Both the position numbers and the translations under genes were made by a program. A stretch of DNA of 64,000 nt, taken from assembly GCF_001955715.1 (NCBI RefSeq), contig NZ_CP019239.1:2232001-2296000 (forward strand). Direction: 5' to 3'. The notes beneath the pieces are model-generated. The model was not told the DNA's origin, searched no databases, and worked only from the letters and a program-made list of their open reading frames with translations. Numbering within the stretch: position 1 is the stretch's first letter; each line of letters opens with the position of its first letter. Positions 24,438-35,214 of this stretch are shown here, one piece after another. Source of the stretch: Rhodoferax saidenbachensis (GTDB lineage Bacteria; Pseudomonadota; Gammaproteobacteria; Burkholderiales; Burkholderiaceae_C).

Positions 24438-25727
24438 TTATGTAGCCTTGGCGCGTTTGCGTGGCGCCGCTTTGACCGGCTTTGTAACCTTCTGCGTTGC
24501 GGATTCTGGCAAGGCTTGGCGAATCAGGTCTTCACACTCAGCCTGGTTCATGTAGCGCGGCACCGGGTAGTTGGTGTGGGCCTCAAAACAGGCGGCCTTG
24601 GCCAGATCGGGAATGTCGGCCTCTTTCAGCGCGGCCAGCGTGGTGGGGATGCCCAGGTCGTGGTTGAGCGCATCCACCGCATCCAGAAACTTTTGCGCCA
24701 ACTCTTCGGCCGGTTCGTCCTCGGTACCCACCTTGGCGCGCACGGCCAGCAGGGCCAGGCGGTCGATGATGGCCGGGGCGGAGAACTTCAGCACCAGCGG
24801 CAGCATGATGGCGTTGGCCAGGCCGTGGGGCGTGTGGTACTTGCCGCCGAACTGGTGGGCAATGGCGTGCACGTAGCCCACGTTGGCCCGGGTGAAGGCA
24901 AAACCGGCGTAGGTGGAGGCCAGCGCCATCTTCTCGCGGGCCACGACGTTTTTGCCGTCGGTGTAGCAGGTGCGCAGGTTGTCAAAAATCAGGCCCACAG
25001 CCGACAGCGCCATGCCATCGGAGTACGGCGTGGTCCAGTTGCCGACAAAGGCTTCCACCGCGTGGGTCAGCGCGTCAATGCCGGTGGCGGCCGTGATGTG
25101 GGGTGGCAGGCCGGTCATGAGCACTGGGTCTAGCGCGGCCATCTTGGGCACCAGGCGGGGGTCCACGATCACCAGCTTTTTGCCGTGCTCTGGGTCCGAG
25201 ATGACGGCAGCAACGGTGACTTCGGAGCCGGTGCCGGCGGTCGTGGGCACGGCGTAAATCTTGACCGGGTTGCGCAGGCCCTTGAAGTAACCCGCCAGCT
25301 TGCGCAGGGGCTTGGGGTTGGCCACGGCCAGTGCGATGGCCTTGGAGGCGTCCATGGACGAACCACCGCCAAACGCCACGATGGCGTCGCAGTCATGTTC
25401 TTCAAAAAATGCAATGCCGCGTTCGATCAGGGGAATGGGGGCGTCAGGTGTGATTTCGTCAAACACCACAAAGTCGGCACCACCGGCTTGCAGTGCATCG
25501 GTCATGGACTTCAGCAGGCCCAGCTTGGAAATGACGTTGTCGGTGACGATGAGGATCTTGCGGTGGCCCATGCCCGCAATCGCCTGCCCCAGTCTGCCGC
25601 TGGAGCCGGGCCCCACCAACAGGGTGGGCTGGGGGAAGGGAATGAAGCGGGTGACCTTGCCCACGCCCTTCATCAGAGCGCTTAAACCAGCGGCCTTGAA
25701 CGAGTCCGCCCTTGAATCTGATACCAC
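24438..25727 (-). CDS. iron-containing alcohol dehydrogenase
   Basis: A group III metal-dependent alcohol/aldehyde oxidoreductase of 429 residues. The NAD-binding glycine-rich segment AFGGGSSMDASKAIA is present, as are PTTAGTGSEVT and the metal ligands in DALTHAVEAF and HAIAHQFGGKYHTPHG. The start is GTG at 25727, with AAGGAG 8 bp upstream; the open frame to 25781 lacks such a site. The C-terminus ends in a short basic extension (KPVKAAPRKRAKAT) unlike typical Fe-ADHs and reminiscent of the tail of the next gene's product. It may reduce an aldehyde made by that reductase-like protein. Confidence 0.87.
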   Translation of the reverse strand: MVSDSRADSFKAAGLSALMKGVGKVTRFIPFPQPTLLVGPGSSGRLGQAIAGMGHRKILIVTDNVISKLGLLKSMTDALQAGGADFVVFDEITPDAPIPLIERGIAFFEEHDCDAIVAFGGGSSMDASKAIALAVANPKPLRKLAGYFKGLRNPVKIYAVPTTAGTGSEVTVAAVISDPEHGKKLVIVDPRLVPKMAALDPVLMTGLPPHITAATGIDALTHAVEAFVGNWTTPYSDGMALSAVGLIFDNLRTCYTDGKNVVAREKMALASTYAGFAFTRANVGYVHAIAHQFGGKYHTPHGLANAIMLPLVLKFSAPAIIDRLALLAVRAKVGTEDEPAEELAQKFLDAVDALNHDLGIPTTLAALKEADIPDLAKAACFEAHTNYPVPRYMNQAECEDLIRQALPESATQKVTKPVKAAPRKRAKAT

Positions 25728-25841
25728 TTTCGTTCTCCTTGAACCCTGCACGATACGACTGTCCATACTATGCCCGAGCAAGGCCGGTATTCAGCGGGTG
25801 GCCGACCCGGACTTACCCTAGTCCTCCGTAGAGCCAGCACC

Positions 25842-26939
25842 TTACAACTGCTGGTGCGCCACCACCCCGCCGCGGCTGGAATACTTGGCCAGGGCGTCGA
25901 GTTTTTCCACCTGCACCACGGCATTGCGGTTGTTGTAGGCGTGTTCCTTGAGCCAAGCGTATTCGGCCTGCAGCGCGGTGTCGTCACCCACGCGGGTGTG
26001 CCAGACGCGTTGGTCGGCGTTCCAGCGGTAGCCGCGGGCCTTGAGTTTGTCTTTGGCGTCAAACGGAGCGTTGGTGGCGCTCACGCGGTAGCTGGGGTGG
26101 CGGGCGGCCTCCAGCAAGTGGGCCAGGCCGGTACCCGGCGCTTCAGGCAAAGGCGCCACCAACACAGCCAAGAGCGCGTGGCAATCCATCTCGGCGCGGT
26201 GCGCGTCGTAAAACAGTCCCAGCGCCTGCGCCAGGCTTTCCAGCTTGGCAGAGCTGCGGCCCTGGGCTTTCCAGTCAATATCGGCAAACGAGCAGGCCCA
26301 GGCCACCTGGGAAAATTGCGGCAGGCGGCTCTCGACAAACGGCCGGTCGAACCCCGCGTTGTGCGCAATCACCACGTCCACACCATCCAGGAGCGCCGCC
26401 ACACGCGCCTCGTCCAGCCGCTGGCCGCGCACATCTGCGTCTGTGATACCGGTAATCGCCACCACTTCTTTGGGAATCGGTTTACCCGGGTCTTCCAGCC
26501 CGTCGTACACCTGCACCTCGCCCACGGGCAGGCCGGTCGCGTTGTCCACGTCCACACGCAAGAGCGCCAGTTCGATGATGCTTTCTTTGGCCTGGTCCAG
26601 GCCGGTGGTCTCGGTGTCGAGCACCAGGATGCGGGTGACAGCCTGGGTGGTGGCAGTTGGCCACTGTAGACGGGGCTTCAGACGGCGCTGCACGCGGTAG
26701 TCGGGGTGGGCTTCGAGCGCTTGGGCCAGGGTTTCGGGGTCGGCATCTGCGCTCACGCTGATGGCTGTGGGTGCGGGTGGCGCGGCCACAGGCTTGGGCA
26801 GTGGCGCCTTGGCGCTGCGCGTGGCCTTCTTTTTGGGCTCTACCGCCAGGGTAGGAAGGTCGGGCAGAAATTCAAAGCCTAGCTGGTCGTTGCTCACAGT
26901 GCTGCCTGTTCGGTTCAAGTGCGGTTCAAGGAGCCTCAT
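25842..26939 (-). CDS. DEDDh 3'-5' exonuclease (DnaQ-like) with extra domains
   Basis: A 365-residue protein with a DnaQ-type exonuclease core at about residues 100-270: ExoI DTETTG, ExoII HNAGFDRPF, and ExoIII HRAEMDCHA with the catalytic His. The N-terminal 100 residues are Lys/Pro/Ala-rich and probably flexible. The C-terminal 90 residues hold a small domain (APFDAKDKLKARGYRWN ... RVWHTRV) that I do not recognise. GAGG lies 5 bp before the ATG at 26939. It is not the replicative epsilon subunit, whose polymerase-binding tail differs; a role in repair or RNA trimming is possible. It is divergent from the flavodoxin gene. Confidence 0.82.
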   Translation of the reverse strand: MRLLEPHLNRTGSTVSNDQLGFEFLPDLPTLAVEPKKKATRSAKAPLPKPVAAPPAPTAISVSADADPETLAQALEAHPDYRVQRRLKPRLQWPTATTQAVTRILVLDTETTGLDQAKESIIELALLRVDVDNATGLPVGEVQVYDGLEDPGKPIPKEVVAITGITDADVRGQRLDEARVAALLDGVDVVIAHNAGFDRPFVESRLPQFSQVAWACSFADIDWKAQGRSSAKLESLAQALGLFYDAHRAEMDCHALLAVLVAPLPEAPGTGLAHLLEAARHPSYRVSATNAPFDAKDKLKARGYRWNADQRVWHTRVGDDTALQAEYAWLKEHAYNNRNAVVQVEKLDALAKYSSRGGVVAHQQL

Positions 26940-26982
26940 TATTGCCTCTATCATCGGGCGCAGATTTCACCACCCGGCCCCC

Positions 26983-27429
26983 ATGCACATCACTCTTCTT
27001 GTCGGCACCGTCCACGGCAACGCCACCCTGGTCGCCCAGGCTATCCAAATGGCGGCCGACGACACACACACCATCACCCTCCTGCCCATGGATGGGCTGG
27101 ATATCACGGTGTTTGACACGCCCGGCGTGTTTCTGATCTGCACTTCCACCACCGGCGTGGGCGACGTGCCCGACAACGCGCAGGCGCTCTACCACGCGCT
27201 GGACGCCCAGGCCAAATACCTGGGCCATGTGCGCTACGGACTCATCGCGCTGGGTGACAGCAGCTACGGCGATAGCTTTTACGGCGGCGGGCGCCGATTT
27301 GACGAACGCCTGCAGGACCTGGGCGCCAAGCGCATTGGCGACATCTGCGTGCTGGATGCCAGCGATACCATGCAACCCGAGGAAGACGCCATCGCCTGGT
27401 TCCAGCAGTGGTTGCCGCTGCTGGCCTGA
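26983..27429 (+). CDS. flavodoxin-like FMN protein (MioC type)
   Basis: A small FMN electron carrier of 148 residues. The phosphate-binding loop is GTVHGNATLVA, the FMN loops are TSTTGVGDVPDNA and GDSSYGDSFYGGGRRFDE, and the sequence ends with the usual terminal helix. The longer open frame to 26761 runs through the divergent exonuclease gene, so the ATG at 26983 is chosen. A family B repeat follows directly. Electron donors and acceptors are unknown, though a ferredoxin reductase and a flavin reductase are encoded elsewhere in the window. Confidence 0.88.
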   Translation: MHITLLVGTVHGNATLVAQAIQMAADDTHTITLLPMDGLDITVFDTPGVFLICTSTTGVGDVPDNAQALYHALDAQAKYLGHVRYGLIALGDSSYGDSFYGGGRRFDERLQDLGAKRIGDICVLDASDTMQPEEDAIAWFQQWLPLLA

Positions 27430-27430
27430 A

Positions 27431-27500
27431 ATTTATAAGAAATAGGGCTGTAGCCCCCGCCAGCATTGCGCAAGCAGCTTCTCTTTTGATAGCAATTTTT
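27431..27500. repeat. Interspersed repeat, family B, copy 3 (reverse orientation)
   Basis: Contains GGGCTGTAGCCCCCGCC ... TTGCGCAAGCAGCTT ... GATAGC, the reverse complement of the family B consensus. It fills the gap between the flavodoxin and CaiB-like genes. Confidence 0.75.
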
Positions 27501-27523
27501 ACTTGACAAAGGCCTCCCCCTTC

Positions 27524-28453
27524 ATGCCCACCGCCGCAAACACTGCCACCGCAAAAGCCCCCACCGCCCTGCGCCCGCTCAAAGGCGTGCGCATCCTGAG
27601 CCTGGCGTTGAACCTGCCCGGCCCGGCCGCGCTGATGCGCTGCCAGCAGATGGGCGCCACCTGCGTCAAGCTGGAGCCACCGCCCCACCCCACCGCACCG
27701 GCGGGCACACCGGGCGACCCCATGGGCCTGTACAACCGCGCGGCCTATGACGTGCTGCACACCGGCGTACGCATCGCCAGCGCCGACCTCAAATCCGAAA
27801 AAGGCCAAAAAGCCCTGCACAAGGAACTGGCCAAAACCGATGTGCTGCTCACCTCGTTCCGCCCCTCTGCCCTCAAGAAGCTGGGACTGGAGTGGAAGCT
27901 GTTGCAGAAGCAGTACCCGAACCTCTCGTTGGTGGAAATCGTCGGTGCGCCCGGCGCACGCGCTGAAGAGCCCGGCCATGACCTGACCTACCTGGCTGAG
28001 AACGGCCTCATCACCGGGCTGGACCTGCCGCCCACGCTGTACGCCGACATGGGCGGCTCGCTGATGGCGAGCGAAGCCGTGCTGCAGGTGCGCCTGCACC
28101 AGTTGCAAAAGGGCAAAGGCACACGGCTGGAGATTGCGCTGTCAGACGCCGCCGCCTACCTGGCGCTGCCGCGCACCTGGAAGCTGACCACCAAGGGCTC
28201 GGCCGTCGGCGGTGGGCACGCGGGCTACCGCGTCTACCCCTGCAAGGATGGCCGCGTCGCGCTGGCCGCGCTGGAGCCGCACTTTGCCGCCGCACTGGCG
28301 GGCGAAGTGGGCCTGGCCAAGTCGCACATCATGGCCATGTTCGCCCCTGAAACACATAGCGCCACCGCGGCCTTCCTGGCTGGCAAGACCCGCCAGGAAC
28401 TGGACGCACTGGCAGTGGCCCGCGATATTCCACTGTTCACGCTGCCGGCCTGA
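27524..28453 (+). CDS. CaiB/BaiF family CoA-transferase-like protein
   Basis: A 309-residue class III CoA-transferase-like protein. Family landmarks are the N-terminal LKGVRILSLALNLPGP, the middle VLLTSFRPSALKKLGL, and GHDLTYLAENG, in which the Asp corresponds to the catalytic acyl-carrying residue. It is shorter than formyl-CoA transferases (about 400) and similar to alpha-methylacyl-CoA racemase-type members. ATG 27524 is preferred over TTG 27503. The next gene, an SDR, starts 5 bp downstream, so both probably act on one acyl-CoA or alcohol substrate, which remains unknown. Confidence 0.82.
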   Translation: MPTAANTATAKAPTALRPLKGVRILSLALNLPGPAALMRCQQMGATCVKLEPPPHPTAPAGTPGDPMGLYNRAAYDVLHTGVRIASADLKSEKGQKALHKELAKTDVLLTSFRPSALKKLGLEWKLLQKQYPNLSLVEIVGAPGARAEEPGHDLTYLAENGLITGLDLPPTLYADMGGSLMASEAVLQVRLHQLQKGKGTRLEIALSDAAAYLALPRTWKLTTKGSAVGGGHAGYRVYPCKDGRVALAALEPHFAAALAGEVGLAKSHIMAMFAPETHSATAAFLAGKTRQELDALAVARDIPLFTLPA

Positions 28454-28458
28454 GCCGC

Positions 28459-29274
28459 ATGGCCACCACCGCATTCACCGGCAAGGTTGCTGTTGTCACC
28501 GGCGCGGGCAGCGGCATTGGCCGCCACCTGGCCATCCAGTTGGCACAGGCTGGCGCACAGGTGGCCTTGTCTGATGTCAACGAAACCGGCTTGGCCCAGA
28601 CTTTGGCCCTGCTGCCTGCCAACGCCGTGGCCCGTTCATACCGAGTGGATGTGTCCAAAAGAGATGATGTCTTTGCCCACGCAGAAGCGGTGCAGCGCGA
28701 TTTCGGCACAGCTCACTTCGTTTTCAACAACGCAGGTGTCTCACTGGCCGGCACGATTGAACACAGCACCATCGAAGAAATCGAATGGCAACTGGGCATC
28801 AACCTGTGGGGCGTGATCTACGGCACCAAGGCGTTTTTGCCCATGCTGCTGGCGCAACGCGAAGGCCACATCGTCAATATCTCCAGCGTCTTTGGCATCG
28901 TGTCCTTTCCCGGTCAGGGCGCCTACAACGTCAGCAAGTTCGGCGTGCGCGGCTGGACGGAATGCCTGTGGCAAGAGCTGGAGGGCACAGGCGTGCGCGC
29001 CACATCCGTACACCCCGGCGGCATCAAGACCGAGATTGCGCACACCGCACGTTATTCGGTCAACGCCACCGAGGTAGAACGCAAGATCACCGGCATGGCC
29101 GACCAGTTGCTGACCACCCCACCCGAAGACATGGCACGCGCCATCCTCTCCGGCGTGGCCCGCGGCAAGAAACGTGTGGTCTACGGCAACGGCGCCTGGC
29201 CCCTGCTCTTTCTGCAGCGCTGGTTGCCCGTGTCTTACGGGCGCGTGGTCAAGGCGCTGGAGCGATTTGCCTGA
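28459..29274 (+). CDS. short-chain dehydrogenase/reductase
   Basis: A 271-residue classical SDR with TGAGSGIG near residue 15, NNAG, the catalytic Ser in NISSVFG, and YNVSK. The C-terminal 60 residues (GKKRVVYGNGAWPLLFLQRWLP) are hydrophobic and may anchor to a membrane or bind a lipid substrate; this pattern occurs in SDRs of fatty or terpenoid metabolism. It is co-directional with the CaiB-like gene. Substrate not identified. Confidence 0.83.
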   Translation: MATTAFTGKVAVVTGAGSGIGRHLAIQLAQAGAQVALSDVNETGLAQTLALLPANAVARSYRVDVSKRDDVFAHAEAVQRDFGTAHFVFNNAGVSLAGTIEHSTIEEIEWQLGINLWGVIYGTKAFLPMLLAQREGHIVNISSVFGIVSFPGQGAYNVSKFGVRGWTECLWQELEGTGVRATSVHPGGIKTEIAHTARYSVNATEVERKITGMADQLLTTPPEDMARAILSGVARGKKRVVYGNGAWPLLFLQRWLPVSYGRVVKALERFA

Positions 29275-29294
29275 GCTAAGGCTTTGCTAGTAAG

Positions 29295-29400
29295 TCCGTT
29301 CGCGTTGAGCTTGGCCCGTCCTGAGCGCGTCGAAGGGCGAAACGCAGCCCATGGAAATCAGGACTTGCTGAAGGCTTCGACAGGCTCAGCCCGAACGGAG
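29295..29400. repeat. Interspersed inverted repeat, family A, copy 4 (long form)
   Basis: Long version with about 50 bp between arms. The left arm is CCGTTCGCGTTGAGCTTGGC followed by CGTCGAAGGGCGAAACGCAG, and the right arm is GGCTTCGACAGGCTCAGCCC. The same long layout, inverted, occurs at 41641-41750. It separates convergent genes. Confidence 0.85.
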
Positions 29401-29420
29401 GTATTGGTGCCGCATTGCCG

Positions 29421-30161
29421 CTAAGGCAACATCCGGCGCAGGCTTTCGAAGAACAGCTCGGACTGCAGCCGCTCCCCATTGCTTTGTTCGGCCACCAGGG
29501 CGGCCACCTTGGTGTCCACCGGCATCAGGGCACGTCCGGTGGACTGGGCCAGCACCTGCACCTGGCAGGCGCGCTCCAGGTAATACAGATCGTCGTACGC
29601 GTAGTCCATGCGCTGGCCGCAGACGATGACACCGTGGTTGCCCAGAAACACCACGTCCGCGCCCTGCATGGTGCGGGCAATACGTTCACCCTCGCCCATG
29701 TCCAGCGCCAGGCCGTTGTAGTGCGCGTCTACCGCCACGCGGCCATGGAAACGCATGGCGCCTTGGGAGAGCGTGGCGTCCAGCGCACGCGCCTCGGTCA
29801 GCGTGAGCGCTGTGGCGTAGGGCATGTGGGTGTGCAATACACAGGTCTGGTTTGCAATGCGATGCACCGCTGCGTGGATAAACATGGCGGTGGGCTCCAC
29901 CGGGTGGCGCCCGGCAAGCTGGTCGCCTGCGCTGTTGAGCATCACGATGTCATCTGCCTGCACCTCGCTCCAGTGCAGGCCGCGCGGGTTCAGCAAAAAC
30001 ACATCGGCGTGTCCGGGCACGGCCACACTGAAATGGTTGCAGACACCTTCACTCAGGCCGTGGTGGGCTGCGGCGCGCAGGGCCAGCGCCAGGTCGGCAC
30101 GCAAGGCCTGTACAGCCGCACTGTGAAAAATCTCGTCTGTCAGCGGTTGGCGTGCATTCAT
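29421..30161 (-). CDS. class II aldolase/adducin family protein
   Basis: A 246-residue protein of the class II aldolase/adducin fold, which binds Zn2+ for aldol cleavage or epimerisation of sugar phosphates; many members have unknown substrates. The metal-binding region HTHMPYATAL is near residue 100, with an upstream GLSEGVCNHFSVAVPG and a later FLGNHGVIVCG carrying the third His. The first in-frame codon is a TTG at 30167; the ATG at 30161 is the likelier start. YgiQ lies immediately upstream on the same strand (50 bp), possibly co-transcribed. Confidence 0.82.
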   Translation of the reverse strand: MNARQPLTDEIFHSAAVQALRADLALALRAAAHHGLSEGVCNHFSVAVPGHADVFLLNPRGLHWSEVQADDIVMLNSAGDQLAGRHPVEPTAMFIHAAVHRIANQTCVLHTHMPYATALTLTEARALDATLSQGAMRFHGRVAVDAHYNGLALDMGEGERIARTMQGADVVFLGNHGVIVCGQRMDYAYDDLYYLERACQVQVLAQSTGRALMPVDTKVAALVAEQSNGERLQSELFFESLRRMLP

Positions 30162-30210
30162 GTTCAATGGTCTGTGAAACAGTTGGCAGAAACGCGCTAC
30201 CCGCTAACCG

Positions 30211-32601
<2,391 letters not shown>

Positions 32602-32905
32602 GGCAATCCGGGGGTAACCCCAGAGTGTAAGGTTTTGTGCCCGGCAACGCACCCTAAAGGGATAAGTGCCTGGCGCTGTGTGGCTCGTGGTCCGAAGCGC
32701 AGCGCTCCTAAGCTGGAAGCGCAATCGGAATTTTGCGAGCTATTCGCCAGCGGAAAGCGCTGCGCGCCCGAATTTTCACCGTAAAAACCCCAATGCACTG
32801 GTGTGGGGCGGCATTAAATTTGCTCTAGTTAACCCGTAGAATCATTTTTCTTACATTTCTAAACTGCTGGGGTCCCATGTCCCCGGTTTCTCAAAGGATA
32901 TCTCC
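32602..32905. other. 304-bp non-coding gap between YgiQ and the amino-acid transporter
   Basis: Divergent promoter region. No gene is seen. A possible -10 TAGAAT lies at 32837-32842 for the plus-strand operon, but without a convincing -35. AAGGATATCTCC precedes the binding-protein ATG as its ribosome site. No repeat of families A-C is present. Confidence 0.5.
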
Positions 32906-33748
32906 ATGAAAAAACTTCTGCTGGCACTGGCAGTGACCTCGGTTTTGGCCGCCTGTGGCAAAAAAGAAGAAGCGGCTCCCGCAGCACCAGCTGCACCTGC
33001 AGCAGCCCCCGCTGCCGCGGCTCCCGCACCTGAAGCCGCCGTGTTGAAGGTCGCCATCGACCCCACCTACGAACCCTTCACCTTCAAGACGGCCGACGGC
33101 AAACCCGCCGGTTTTGACGTGGATATCGCCAACGCACTGTGCGACCAGATCAAGCGCAAGTGCGAGTTCGTCGAACAGGTCTGGGACAGCATGATCCCCG
33201 GCCTGACTGCCAAGAAATATGACGTGATCATTTCCTCCATGTCCGCCACCGAAGAGCGCAAGCAGGAAATTGACTTCAGCGACAAGTACTACCAAACCCC
33301 CAGCCGCGTGGTGCTGAAGAAGGGTTCCAAGTTCACCGACGCGGCCTCCATCAAGGGCAAGAAGCTTGGCGTTCTGAAGGGTTCTACCCAGGAAAAATAC
33401 GCCCTGGACAACCTCAAGCCCGCTGGCGTGGTCATCAACTCCTACGAAGCCCAGGACCAGGTCTATCTGGACATCAAGTCCGGCCGTCTGGACGGTACCG
33501 TGGCCGACTTCCTGGAAGTGACGGGTGGTTTCCTGTCCAAGCCTGAAGGTGCCAAGTACGAACTGGTTGGCCCCGTGCTGAGCGACGCAAAATACTTCGC
33601 CGGCGTGGGCGTTGCCATGCGCAAGGGTGAAGACAAGCTCAAGGCCGACATCAACGAAGCCATCAAGACCATCCGCACCAACGGCACTTACAAGACTCTG
33701 AACGACAAGTACTTCGCCAAGTACAACATCGACGTCTACGGCGAATAA
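32906..33748 (+). CDS. polar amino-acid ABC transporter binding protein, lipoprotein form
   Basis: Receptor of a His/Arg-class amino-acid importer. The 280-residue precursor has a lipoprotein signal peptide with lipobox LAAC (Cys17), then an Ala/Pro-rich linker (about residues 22-45), then the SBP_bac_3 fold (VAIDPTYEPFTFKTADGKP, GFDVDIANALC, ATEERKQEIDFSDKYY). Lipid anchoring of a binding protein is less common in proteobacteria than a free periplasmic form. The permease genes follow after a stem-loop. The ligand is probably a basic or polar amino acid. Confidence 0.9.
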   Translation: MKKLLLALAVTSVLAACGKKEEAAPAAPAAPAAAPAAAAPAPEAAVLKVAIDPTYEPFTFKTADGKPAGFDVDIANALCDQIKRKCEFVEQVWDSMIPGLTAKKYDVIISSMSATEERKQEIDFSDKYYQTPSRVVLKKGSKFTDAASIKGKKLGVLKGSTQEKYALDNLKPAGVVINSYEAQDQVYLDIKSGRLDGTVADFLEVTGGFLSKPEGAKYELVGPVLSDAKYFAGVGVAMRKGEDKLKADINEAIKTIRTNGTYKTLNDKYFAKYNIDVYGE

Positions 33749-33767
33749 GCCATGTAAACGCACAGAC

Positions 33768-33797
33768 AACGGGGCGCTACTGCGCCCCGTTGTTGTT
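33768..33797 (+). terminator. Intercistronic hairpin after the binding-protein gene
   Basis: A perfect 10-bp stem AACGGGGCGC / GCGCCCCGTT with loop TACT is followed by GTTGTT rather than a clean T-run. It sits between the binding-protein stop and the first permease start (33812), so it likely gives partial termination or mRNA stabilisation and higher binding-protein output. Confidence 0.7.
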
Positions 33798-33811
33798 AGT
33801 CCGAAGCTCCC

Positions 33812-34498
33812 ATGAACGCTTATTACGTTGCCATCCTGCAAGGCTCTGTGCTCACCGTCGGTGTGTCGCTGTGCGCGCTGGTGGTCTCCATCCTGCTGGG
33901 CCTGCTGGGCGCCAGCGCCAAACTCTCGGGGCGCCCGGTGCTGGGCTCCGTGGCAGCGGCCTACACCACCGTCATTCGGGGGGTGCCTGACCTTGTGGTC
34001 ATGCTGCTGGTCTTTTACGGCGGCACCATTGGCCTGAACCACCTGCTTGAACTTGCCGGCAGCAAGGCCACCGTCGACATCAATCCCTTTCTGGCCGGCG
34101 TGCTTACGCTGGGCTTCATCTATGGTGCCTACATGACGGAGACCTTCCGCGGCGCCATCCTCTCCATTCCCAAAGGGCAGATGGAAGCGGCCGTAGCCTA
34201 CGGCATGCATCCGCTGCAGGCCTTTTTGCGTATCACGCTGCCGCAGATGGTGCGCTACGCCCTGCCCGGCTTCACCAACAACTGGCTGGTGCTGATCAAG
34301 TCCACCGCGCTGGTCAGCCTGATTGGCCTGAAGGAAATGACCTACCTGGGCAAGCAGGCCAGTGCAGCCACGCGCTCGCCGTTTGCATTTTTCCTGTTCA
34401 CGGCGGCCCTGTTCCTGATCTACACCACTATCTCGCTGTACGTACTGCGCAAGCTCAATGCGCGCTACAGCCTGGGCACCAAGCGGGGTGAGCTATGA
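33812..34498 (+). CDS. polar amino-acid ABC transporter permease (HisQ/ArtQ-like)
   Basis: A 228-residue inner-membrane permease with about five helices and the BPD transport signature (EAAVAYGMHPLQAFLRITLPQ). An N-terminal GSVLTVGVSLCALVVSILLG helix and YTTVIRGVPDLVVMLLVFY are typical of the HisQ type. It overlaps the next permease gene by 4 bp (ATGA). With that subunit, the lipoprotein binding protein and the ATPase at 36392, it forms one importer. Confidence 0.9.
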   Translation: MNAYYVAILQGSVLTVGVSLCALVVSILLGLLGASAKLSGRPVLGSVAAAYTTVIRGVPDLVVMLLVFYGGTIGLNHLLELAGSKATVDINPFLAGVLTLGFIYGAYMTETFRGAILSIPKGQMEAAVAYGMHPLQAFLRITLPQMVRYALPGFTNNWLVLIKSTALVSLIGLKEMTYLGKQASAATRSPFAFFLFTAALFLIYTTISLYVLRKLNARYSLGTKRGEL

Positions 34499-35208
34499 AG
34501 TGGGACATCATCTTCCAGCCCCAGAACCTGGAGCTGTATGCCACCGGCATCCTCACCACGCTGTGGCTGCTGTTTTCGTCGCTGGCCATTGGCGCAGTGC
34601 TGGCGCTCATTTTTGCGCTGCTGCTGACAGGTCCCTGGGCGGCCGCGCGCTGGATCGTCGGTGCCTACACCTATGTGATCCGCGGTACGCCGCTGCTGAT
34701 CCAGATCTACCTGATTTACTACGGCCTGGGCCAGCTTGAATGGATCCAGGCGCGCTGGGACGATGTCTGGCCCTGGATGTATTTCAAGGAGTCATTCTTC
34801 TGCGCGCTGCTGGCCTTCAGCCTGAACACCGCCGCCTACACGGCCGAGATGCTGGCCGGTGCCATCCGTGAAACCTCGGCCGGCGAGATCGAATCGGCCC
34901 AAGCCTATGGCATGAACCGCTTTCAGGTGATGCGCCACATCGTGTTGCCCAGCGCGCTGCGCCGCACGCTGCCGGCCTACAGCAACGAAGTGGTCATGAT
35001 GCTGCAAAGCACCAGCCTGGCCAGCGCCGTGCCCAGCATGCTGGACGTGACGGCGGCGGCCAGCCGCATCTACTCCACCTACTACCTGCCGTTCGAGGCG
35101 TATATTGCCGCTGCTGCCATTTACCTGGTGGCTTCGTTCTGCCTGATTGGCATGTTCCGGTTGGCAGAGAAACAGTTCTTGGCCTACCTCGCGCCCCGCA
35201 AGCACTGA
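34495..35208 (+). CDS. polar amino-acid ABC transporter permease (HisM/ArtM-like)
   Basis: Second permease, 237 residues with about five helices. The transport signature EIESAQAYGMNRFQVMRHIV is near residue 130, with YVIRGTPLLIQIYLIYYGL upstream. Overlap with the preceding gene and a 6-bp gap to the M14-type gene show tight operon structure. It heterodimerises with the preceding permease. Confidence 0.91.
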   Translation: MKWDIIFQPQNLELYATGILTTLWLLFSSLAIGAVLALIFALLLTGPWAAARWIVGAYTYVIRGTPLLIQIYLIYYGLGQLEWIQARWDDVWPWMYFKESFFCALLAFSLNTAAYTAEMLAGAIRETSAGEIESAQAYGMNRFQVMRHIVLPSALRRTLPAYSNEVVMMLQSTSLASAVPSMLDVTAAASRIYSTYYLPFEAYIAAAAIYLVASFCLIGMFRLAEKQFLAYLAPRKH

Positions 35209-35214
35209 ACCGCC

